From assembly GCA_002359055.1 (NCBI GenBank), contig DEQC01000037.1:1-12284 (forward strand): 12,284 nucleotides of DNA, read 5' to 3'. Position numbers and translations under genes: made by a program. The notes beneath the pieces are model-generated. The model saw only the letters and a list, made by a program, of their open reading frames with translations. It had not been told where the DNA came from and made no database searches. Position 1 is the first letter of the stretch, and each line of letters starts with the position of its first letter. This document shows, one piece after another, positions 7,345-12,284 of the stretch. The DNA comes from Flavobacteriales bacterium UBA3376. GTDB taxonomy: Bacteria > Bacteroidota > Bacteroidia > Flavobacteriales > Weeksellaceae.

Positions 7345-7905
7345 TTAAATTTTATCCAAAGATTTTCTTCCTTTGATTCCTAAATTTTTAAACTCCGTGG
7401 GCGTTAATCCAGAGATTTTTTTGAATTGAGCGGAAAGGTGGGCTGGACTTGAATAGTTCAATCGAAAAGCGATTTCCTTTAAACTCAATTCATCATAAAT
7501 CAAAAGCTCTTTTACTTTTTCGATTTTTTGAAGAATGGTAAACTGCTCAATCGTCATACCGAGTGTAGAAGAAAAAAGTTTGCTCAATTGTGCATAATCT
7601 TTGTTGATTTTTGAGGAAATTAATTCAGATAAATTGATGTCATTTTCTTTTTCTGAACTAATGTGTTCTATGATAATTGTTTTGATTTGATGAATCAAAG
7701 CAGAATTTTTATCGTTCAATAATTCAAAACCTAACTTTTTGATATTGGATTGAAATTCCTTCAATTGCTCGTTGGAAATTTCATTTTCAAGTAAAACTTC
7801 GCCCAATCGCACTTCGATGAATGGAATGTTTAAAATTTTTAAGCTATTTTCAACTGCCATTATACATCTTGGGCAAACCATGTTTTTTATCTGAAGCTTT
7901 CTCAT
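7345..7905 (-). CDS. AraC-family regulator with N-terminal HMA-like CxxC domain (probable copper sensor)
   Basis: A 186-residue protein joining two parts. Residues about 1-64 look like a heavy-metal-associated domain: LQIKNMVCPRCIMAVENSL has the metal loop C11-PR-C14 after the first strand, as in CopZ. Residues about 88-174 are an AraC/XylS DNA-binding domain with two helix-turn-helix units; the second (LKEIAFRLNYSSPAHLSAQF, then KKISGLTPTEFK) is textbook AraC. Standard AraC ligand-binding cupin domains are absent. The gene sits directly upstream of copA on the same strand, so the inference is that Cu(I) binding at C11/C14 controls DNA binding and copA expression. Repressor or activator cannot be decided. 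The start at 7905 places the HMA strand correctly, and a TAACTTTG box ends only 4 bp upstream, so the mRNA may be leaderless. Confidence 0.85.
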   Translation of the reverse strand: MRKLQIKNMVCPRCIMAVENSLKILNIPFIEVRLGEVLLENEISNEQLKEFQSNIKKLGFELLNDKNSALIHQIKTIIIEHISSEKENDINLSELISSKINKDYAQLSKLFSSTLGMTIEQFTILQKIEKVKELLIYDELSLKEIAFRLNYSSPAHLSAQFKKISGLTPTEFKNLGIKGRKSLDKI

Positions 7906-7907
7906 CG

Positions 7908-7939
7908 AACAAAGTTAATCATTTTTAAACTCCTTTGTT
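7908..7939. promoter_or_regulatory. Inverted repeat, possible operator of the HMA-AraC/copA operon
   Basis: AACAAAG (7908-7914) and CTTTGTT (7933-7939) are exact 7-bp inverted arms separated by 18 bp, so their centres are 25 bp apart, just over two helical turns. One arm overlaps the candidate -7 box of the regulator gene. The position suits autoregulation, but the arms are short and A/T-rich, and no matching copy was noticed upstream of copA itself. Confidence 0.3.
7910..7917 (-). promoter_or_regulatory. Candidate -7 box of the HMA-AraC/copA operon
   Basis: TAACTTTG on the - strand matches TAnnTTTG exactly and ends 4 bp before the ATG at 7905. No TTG occurs at the standard -33 distance, as would fit an activator-dependent promoter. 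Transcription would start at about the initiation codon. Confidence 0.3.
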
Positions 7940-7978
7940 TATATCGATTTAACAAGTATGAGTTGATAAATTCTTAGT

Positions 7979-7986
7979 TATATTTG
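7979..7986 (+). promoter_or_regulatory. Candidate -7 box of the FecCD operon
   Basis: TATATTTG matches TAnnTTTG exactly; the nearest upstream TTG (7963-7965) is only 13 bp away, shorter than the usual 17-23. The predicted transcription start lies about 10 bp before the TTG initiation codon at 8004. A perfect 10-bp palindrome (TTTGTACAAA, 7983-7992) overlaps the box and the predicted start and could be a repressor site. Confidence 0.3.
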
Positions 7987-8003
7987 TACAAACTATTTGA
8001 CTT

Positions 8004-8996
8004 TTGAAATTTAAATTAAGTATAATTTTATTGATAACTCTCATTGCTGCAGGTATTTTTTTGAATTTAAATGTTGGTAATGCAAGAGTTTCATTATTAA
8101 ATGTTTTTGACGATGAGATGACCTATCGATTGATAGTCGATTATCGATTGCCAAAAACTTTAGCAGCGATTTTAGCAGGAATTGCTTTGCCGTTGAGTGG
8201 TTTGATGTTGCAAGAATTGTTCAGAAATCCATTGGCAGATCCTTCGGTTTTGGGAATTACATCTGCTGCAGGTTTGGGAGTAGCTTTGGTGATTTTTTTA
8301 TCTTCGATTTTAGGATTTACTTCATTGATAAATAATTCATGGTTAATTAGTTTTGCTTCATTTTTCGGAGCTTTATTGGCTTTGCTTTTGATTGTATTTT
8401 TTTCTGCAAGATTGAATTCCACAAGTGCTTTGATCATTGTAGGAATAATGATTGCTGGATTTTCATCTGCCATCATTGGTGTTTTACAATTTTTTGCTCC
8501 TTCTGAAAAAATTAAAACTTATTTGATGTGGACTTTTGGGTCTTTGTCAGGTTTGTCTTGGGCTCAAATATTTGTTTTCACAATTATGACGCTGATCGGA
8601 TTATTGATTTCAGCATTTACATTGAAAGGAATTTCTGGTTTGCGTTTGGGCGAAAATTATGCACATAGCATGGGAATTAACATCAAAAAAGTACGTTGGT
8701 TGATTTTAATTTCCTCGGCTATTCTAACTGCTGCAGCAACTGCTTTCGTTGGTCCGATCGCTTTTATAGGTCTTGCAATTCCACATATTTGTAGAATAGT
8801 TTTTAAGAAAACCCAAGTGATCAAATTATATGTTTTAGTGATTTTGGCAGGAATTTTCTCCATGTTATTATTTTCTTGGATCGCACAAATTTTCCCAAGT
8901 GGAAGTTTACCTATCAACATTATTACTTCATTGATAGGAGCACCGATTGTCATGAGTATTATTTTGAATCGCAATCAATTTCAGTGGAATGAATGA
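8004..8996 (+). CDS. FecCD-family ABC transporter permease (siderophore, heme or cobalamin uptake type)
   Basis: A 330-residue polytopic inner-membrane protein forming the import channel for an iron-siderophore, heme or cobalamin complex. Hydrophobic helices run through the whole length, about ten, as in BtuC/FhuB/HmuU. Family motifs are present: RNPLADPSVLG (74-84), GPIAFIGLAIPHICR (250-264), the ATPase-contact region, and LPINIITSLIGAPI (302-315). An in-frame TGA at 7998 bounds the gene, and no ATG occurs before residue 39, so TTG 8004 is the only start keeping the first transmembrane helix. It overlaps the ATPase gene by 8 bp, indicating co-translation. No periplasmic binding protein or TonB receptor lies in the operon, so the substrate is not assignable and the binding protein must be encoded elsewhere. 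Confidence 0.9.
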   Translation: MKFKLSIILLITLIAAGIFLNLNVGNARVSLLNVFDDEMTYRLIVDYRLPKTLAAILAGIALPLSGLMLQELFRNPLADPSVLGITSAAGLGVALVIFLSSILGFTSLINNSWLISFASFFGALLALLLIVFFSARLNSTSALIIVGIMIAGFSSAIIGVLQFFAPSEKIKTYLMWTFGSLSGLSWAQIFVFTIMTLIGLLISAFTLKGISGLRLGENYAHSMGINIKKVRWLILISSAILTAAATAFVGPIAFIGLAIPHICRIVFKKTQVIKLYVLVILAGIFSMLLFSWIAQIFPSGSLPINIITSLIGAPIVMSIILNRNQFQWNE

Positions 8997-9960
8997 CGCA
9001 ATTTTAAAAATTGAAAATTTGTCTGTAGGTTATTCGACTCCCGTTTGTTCAAATATAAACGCTCAGGTGAGAGAAGGGGAAATGGTTGGATTGATCGGGA
9101 AAAATGGTTCAGGTAAGAGTACTTTGATAAAAACAATCATTGGAATTGAAAACCAATTATCAGGTCAAATTCTTATCAATGATGAAGATATCAATTCTTG
9201 GTCGGTACAAAAACGAGCAAAAAATATTGCTGTTGTTTTTTCGAGATTGAATCAAGTGCCAGGAATAACTGTATTTGATTTGGTCGCTTTGGGAAGATTG
9301 CCTTATGGAAATGGAGTTAGGCAATTGAAAAAATCTGAAATTGAGTTGATCGAAAATGCATTGAATTTAATAGGAATCGATCATTTAAAAAATAAAATGG
9401 CCAATGAATTGAGCGATGGGCAATTGCAAATGGTAATGATTGCTCGAGCTTTGGTACAAGACACTCAGTTGGTGGTGATGGATGAACCGACTTCACATTT
9501 GGACATAGAAAATCAATTCAAAATCTTTGAATTGATCGATAGATTATCAAAGGAAACTTCTAAAGTTTTTATAGTGGCATCACATCAAATCGATATGCTT
9601 TTACAGAGTTCGACGCAAATTTGGTGGATTGATGAAGGAAGTTTTCATGCGGGTTATCCGGAGCAAATCGCTTATGAACAAAAGATATTCGATAAATTAT
9701 CACAGCATAAAATTAAATTCAATTATTTGAGTGGTCGATTTGAATTTCAACATCATAAAACCAAAAAAGTAAGTTTCAAAGGCGATGGAAAATCACTTTC
9801 TTATTGGCTCATCTCCGCTTTGGACAGAAATGGATTTGCTTTGGATGATCATAGCGATTGGAAAATAGAGGTGAAGGAAGATGAAATCCGATTAAATAAT
9901 GATAGATTTGAAAGCATTGAAAAATTAATTAATTATCTAAAATCGATTGAAAATGAATAA
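8989..9960 (+). CDS. ABC transporter ATP-binding protein, FecE/BtuD-like, with C-terminal extension
   Basis: The cytoplasmic ATPase partner of the FecCD permease; 323 residues. Motifs in order: Walker A GKNGSGKST (37-45), signature LSDGQ (141-145), Walker B with D165-E166 (VVMDE), D-loop SHLD (169-172) and H-loop H199 (VASHQ). At the usual Q-loop position the sequence reads VFSRLNQVPG, so the conserved glutamine appears shifted or replaced. The ATPase core ends near residue 235, and about 85 more residues follow (from FNYLSGRFEF, with WLISALDRNGF), a tail seen in Bacteroidota members of this family, by recollection, and of unknown role. Typical BtuD/FepC proteins are about 250-265 residues. 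It overlaps the permease upstream and the dehydrogenase downstream by 8 bp each, so the three genes form one operon. Confidence 0.92.
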   Translation: MNDAILKIENLSVGYSTPVCSNINAQVREGEMVGLIGKNGSGKSTLIKTIIGIENQLSGQILINDEDINSWSVQKRAKNIAVVFSRLNQVPGITVFDLVALGRLPYGNGVRQLKKSEIELIENALNLIGIDHLKNKMANELSDGQLQMVMIARALVQDTQLVVMDEPTSHLDIENQFKIFELIDRLSKETSKVFIVASHQIDMLLQSSTQIWWIDEGSFHAGYPEQIAYEQKIFDKLSQHKIKFNYLSGRFEFQHHKTKKVSFKGDGKSLSYWLISALDRNGFALDDHSDWKIEVKEDEIRLNNDRFESIEKLINYLKSIENE

Positions 9961-10645
9961 AAAAATAATAATCACAGGAGCGAGTAGGGGAATTGGAAGA
10001 GAATTGGTGAAATGTTTTTTAGAACAAGGTCATGATGTTTTGGCGATTTCGAGAAATGAAGAGAAATTAAAGGAATTGGAAAAATTCGCAACGAAATCTA
10101 CTTATCGATATTTGGCATTGGATTTGGCTGATTTTGAAGGTTTGACAAAAGTTAAATCGGCAATTGAAGATTGGGATAGAGTAGATGTTTTGTATAATAA
10201 TGCGGGTTATTTGGTCAACAAACCATTTGATCAAATTACAGAAAAAGATATCGATCAATCGGTTGCAGTCAATTATAAAGCTCCATTTCGACTGATTCAA
10301 TTGCTTGTGGATCAAATGAATCAAGATTCACATATTGTCAATATTACAACTATGGGCGCAGTACAGGGTTCGGTGAAATTTCCAGGTTTAGCAGCATATT
10401 CATCTTCAAAAGTTGGAATCGTAACTTTGACAGAATTGTTGGCAGAAGAATTTGACGAAAATCAACCAAGAATCAACTGTGTCGCTTTGGGTGCTGTGCA
10501 AACAGAAATGTTAGAAGAGGCTTTTCCAGGTTATGAAGTTTCTATGACAGCTGAGAAAATGGCTGCTTATTTATATGAATTTGGACTGAATGGTCATTAC
10601 TTTCAAAATGGAAAAATACTGCAATTGTCGGTTTCAACTCCTTAG
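9953..10645 (+). CDS. Short-chain dehydrogenase/reductase (SDR), probably NADP(H)-dependent
   Basis: A 230-residue soluble oxidoreductase of the classical SDR family. Visible are the cofactor loop TGASRGIG (8-15), a basic residue R34 after the second strand and R12 in the loop (both favour NADPH), NNAG (82-85), structural N107, and the active-site pair Y149-xxx-K153 in AAYSSSKVG. The usual catalytic serine strand reads NITTMG, so threonine (T132/T133) replaces serine and lies about three residues further from the tyrosine than normal. ATG 9953 is preferred over an in-frame TTG at 9947; it gives an 8-bp overlap with the ATPase gene, hence translational coupling. The substrate is unknown; the operon suggests, but does not prove, a role in processing an imported chelate or cofactor. 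Some Bacteroidota SDRs sit next to unrelated genes, so the link may be incidental. Confidence 0.85.
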   Translation: MNKKIIITGASRGIGRELVKCFLEQGHDVLAISRNEEKLKELEKFATKSTYRYLALDLADFEGLTKVKSAIEDWDRVDVLYNNAGYLVNKPFDQITEKDIDQSVAVNYKAPFRLIQLLVDQMNQDSHIVNITTMGAVQGSVKFPGLAAYSSSKVGIVTLTELLAEEFDENQPRINCVALGAVQTEMLEEAFPGYEVSMTAEKMAAYLYEFGLNGHYFQNGKILQLSVSTP

Positions 10646-10674
10646 TTTTTAAAGATTTAAACTCTGAAGTGATT

Positions 10675-10705
10675 TTGTAAGTGTAAAAAAATGTTTATAT
10701 TGTTG
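10675..10705 (+). promoter_or_regulatory. Candidate promoter for the small secreted-protein remnant and GLPGLI genes
   Basis: TTG at 10675-10677, a 20-bp spacer and TATTGTTG at 10698-10705 resemble the flavobacterial TTG-N17-23-TAnnTTTG promoter with one mismatch. Start of transcription would be near 10712. No TAnnTTTG box was found between the remnant and the GLPGLI gene, so this may be the promoter for the downstream genes as well. Confidence 0.35.
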
Positions 10706-10726
10706 TTTTAATTAAAATTAAACACA

Positions 10727-10957
10727 ATTAGAAAATTAACTTTATTATTCGGATTTTTATTATTTGGTAGTTTTACATTATCAAATGTTATTGACTTATA
10801 AACCTTAAATTTAAATGAGGTAAATCATAAAAATGAAATTGTTCAATCAAGTCCAAAAAAGACAAAATGTTATAATTACGTATATGATGAAAATGGGAAA
10901 ATAATTGGAAAAGTAGAGGTTCCATGTCCTGATGAAATAATCATTATAAAAGATTAA
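10727..10957 (+). pseudogene. Decayed gene for a small secreted protein
   Basis: One frame spans 77 codons and reads as a signal peptide then a short polar domain, but it has two faults. The expected initiator is ATT (ATT-AGA-AAA-TTA), where ATG would give the signal peptide MRKLTLLFGFLLFGSFTLS. An in-frame TAA interrupts it at 10799-10801, after 24 codons. The following 51 codons remain open and protein-like, including KCYNYVYDENGKIIGKVEV and the two-cysteine CP ending before EIIIIKD. No ATG, GTG or TTG is available to restart the second part. I do not recognise the family. ATT is a rare genuine start codon, but the internal stop makes an intact product unlikely. It occupies most of the 330-bp gap between the dehydrogenase and GLPGLI genes and lies directly before the GLPGLI gene, with its promoter apparently retained. 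Confidence 0.55.
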
Positions 10958-10975
10958 ACCATAAGAATTTTAAAT

Positions 10976-11785
10976 ATGACTATGAGGGTTTTACATGTTT
11001 TATTGATTTATATTTTATCGATTCAAATTCAAGCTCAAACTTATTATATTGAATATGATCATATTCGTTCTATAAACTATATGGAGTTTGTTGCCAAAAG
11101 TGAATTGTATATAGATTCAAATAAAACACTTTTTCTATTACATCCCTATCAAAATTTATTAAAGGATGGTCAACAAATAAACAATGATTCTGGCAACGGA
11201 GTTGTCATGAGCAGTGGTAAAGAGAAATGTGAAAATCCAAGAAAGTATTATCTTGATTATGATGAGCAAAAGCGATTGGAATTTTTATATGAGAGCGATT
11301 GTCGTACGTCTATGTGGATAGAAGAGGAGTACGAACCGATAGAATGGACGATTTTAAATGAGACAAAAACCATCGGAGATTTTACTGCTATTGCAGCGGA
11401 AGCTTATATAAGTGACAGAAAGTGGATTGCTTATTTCACCTTAGATATACCTATCAATTATGGCCCGTGGCGTTTACATGGTTTGCCTGGATTGGTTTTG
11501 GAAGCTCATAGTTTGCCTGATGAAAGAGAAGATGTGTATGTAAATCAAGATGCACCTGAGGTGTTTTCTTTTAAATTGGTTCAATTTAAAGAAACTGATC
11601 AATCGATTGAATTTCCTAAAATCAAATCAACCAAAAGCTTTGATGAATATAAAAACAGTATCATCAAACATGAAACTAATTATATCAAGTATTTGAGAAG
11701 TTCTGTGCCAAACATGGAATTGGATACCGACATTCCACTGACCAAAAGTTTGGATTTTATAGAAGATAGGACAATTAAAAAATAA
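10976..11785 (+). CDS. GLPGLI-family secreted protein
   Basis: A 269-residue exported protein of the GLPGLI family, which is common in Bacteroidota and has no established function. Residues 1-20 form a signal peptide (RVLHVLLIYILSIQIQA, cleavage probably before Q21). The family hallmark is at residues 163-173: GPWRLHGLPGL, preceded by KTIGDFTAIAAEA and WIAYFTLDIPINYGP, the usual order of conserved blocks. The cysteine often found in the K-I-x-x-Y-x-C block seems to be absent here; C85 and C109 lie upstream and might form a disulfide. The ATG at 10976 is chosen, with a second in-frame ATG at 10982 equally able to give the signal peptide. The gene lies 4 bp before a receptor-like gene, a pairing often seen for this family, implying a joint envelope function. 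There is 18 bp to the decayed gene upstream. Confidence 0.9.
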   Translation: MTMRVLHVLLIYILSIQIQAQTYYIEYDHIRSINYMEFVAKSELYIDSNKTLFLLHPYQNLLKDGQQINNDSGNGVVMSSGKEKCENPRKYYLDYDEQKRLEFLYESDCRTSMWIEEEYEPIEWTILNETKTIGDFTAIAAEAYISDRKWIAYFTLDIPINYGPWRLHGLPGLVLEAHSLPDEREDVYVNQDAPEVFSFKLVQFKETDQSIEFPKIKSTKSFDEYKNSIIKHETNYIKYLRSSVPNMELDTDIPLTKSLDFIEDRTIKK

Positions 11786-11789
11786 TTAA

Positions 11790-12284
11790 ATGTTTAAATG
11801 TTTTACTTTAAAATATTTTTTCAGTTTAATTTTTGTTCTGTCAACAAGTTTTTGCTTTTCGCAAATAATTGAAGGAGTTGTTTATACAGAAATGAATGAG
11901 GGATTACCTCAATGCAACATTTTAATTAGAGATTCTCAAAACCCCAATCAACTTTTAAAACATAGTCTTTCCAATCAAAATGGATCTTATTCAATTGCTA
12001 TCGATTCGGAAGTAAATGAATTTATTTTGGAGTTTGCTAAATTGGGATATGATTCCGAAAGTTTTCATTTCAAAACTTCTGAAATGAACGAGAAAACCAA
12101 GTTGGATGTGACTATGTTTGAATCCATTGTCAGCTTGGATAGTGTTTTTATTCAAAGAGCAGCTCGAATTCAGGTGAAAGAAGACACGGTCAGCTATAGA
12201 GCTACAGCATTTTTGGATGGAAGTGAACAGAAGGTTGAAGATCTTTTGCGAAAATTGCCAGGCATACAAGTAGAAGCTGATGGA
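11790..12284 (+). CDS. Outer-membrane receptor with carboxypeptidase-regulatory-like domain, TonB-dependent type (3' end outside window)
   Basis: The frame opens at ATG 11790, 4 bp after the GLPGLI stop, and remains open to the last base, giving 165 N-terminal residues. Residues 1-24 are a signal peptide (FFSLIFVLSTSFCFS, cut before Q25). Residues about 26-110 match a CarboxypepD_reg-like beta-sandwich (IIEGVVYTE, GLPQCNILI, NQNGSYSIAI, FAKLGYDSE). Then VSYRATAFLDGSEQKVEDLL and RKLPGIQVEADG (about 135-165) correspond to the beginning of a TonB-receptor plug as in Bacteroidota outer-membrane beta-barrel proteins. A full-length protein of about 800-900 residues is expected. No TonB box can be identified with certainty. 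The family is supported by domain order; the transported substrate, and even whether it transports, is unknown. Confidence 0.85.
   Translation, partial: MFKCFTLKYFFSLIFVLSTSFCFSQIIEGVVYTEMNEGLPQCNILIRDSQNPNQLLKHSLSNQNGSYSIAIDSEVNEFILEFAKLGYDSESFHFKTSEMNEKTKLDVTMFESIVSLDSVFIQRAARIQVKEDTVSYRATAFLDGSEQKVEDLLRKLPGIQVEADG

Noticed and set aside
8141..8974. Open frames on the minus strand opposite the FecCD permease
   Set aside because: They mirror hydrophobic codons of a well-supported permease and have no recognisable domain.
10644..10664. A/T-only imperfect hairpin just after the dehydrogenase stop as an operon terminator
   Set aside because: The stem is A/T-rich with a bulge and a two-base loop and lacks a following T tract.
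10799..10801. Recoding of the internal stop in the small secreted-protein frame (selenocysteine or read-through)
   Set aside because: The codon is TAA, not TGA, and the start codon is lost as well; gene decay explains both faults.
11991..12269. Minus-strand frame at the right edge
   Set aside because: Lies opposite the clearly better supported signal peptide, CarboxypepD_reg and plug-domain frame on the + strand.

Overview
The window is low-G+C chromosomal DNA from a member of the Bacteroidota, most likely class Flavobacteriia and perhaps Weeksellaceae or a relative. The placement is inferred from gene content: a GLPGLI-family protein followed by a CarboxypepD_reg/TonB-type receptor, a YfhO-type membrane protein next to a GT-B glycosyltransferase, a Bacteroidota-style FecE-like ATPase with a C-terminal extension, and an HMA-AraC regulator. 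Ribosome binding sites are weak or absent, and several TAnnTTTG -7-type promoter boxes are present, which fits the same group. I see no rRNA, tRNA, CRISPR array, insertion sequence or phage gene.

Layout. (1) 1-2203, + strand: the 3' end of a YfhO-like integral membrane protein, then a glycosyltransferase, pointing to cell-surface polysaccharide or glycolipid work. (2) 2200-4716, - strand: aminoacyl-histidine dipeptidase (pepD), convergent with the glycosyltransferase and sharing a TTAA in which both stop codons lie, and exodeoxyribonuclease III (xth). Between these two is a 282-bp gap with a + strand intrinsic terminator that no annotated gene uses, so a short RNA is possible there. (3) 4787-7905, - strand: a copper module, with an unusual small regulator (HMA-like CxxC domain fused to an AraC DNA-binding domain) followed by a Cu(I) P1B-type ATPase (copA). 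(4) 8004-10645, + strand, divergent from the copper module: a tightly overlapping operon of FecCD permease, FecE/BtuD-like ATPase and short-chain dehydrogenase. Its substrate is unknown because no binding protein or outer-membrane receptor is present in the window. (5) 10646-12284, + strand: a decayed small secreted-protein gene, a GLPGLI-family secreted protein, and the 5' end of an outer-membrane TonB-type receptor that runs off the window.

Working together. The regulator and CopA very probably form a copper-sensing and export pair. The FecCD/ATPase pair imports a chelated metal or corrinoid across the inner membrane. The GLPGLI protein and receptor-like protein, separated by 4 bp, are probably co-translated partners of the cell envelope. 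The least explained features are the HMA-AraC fusion, the unassigned short-RNA locus between pepD and xth, and the broken secreted-protein gene at 10727-10957.
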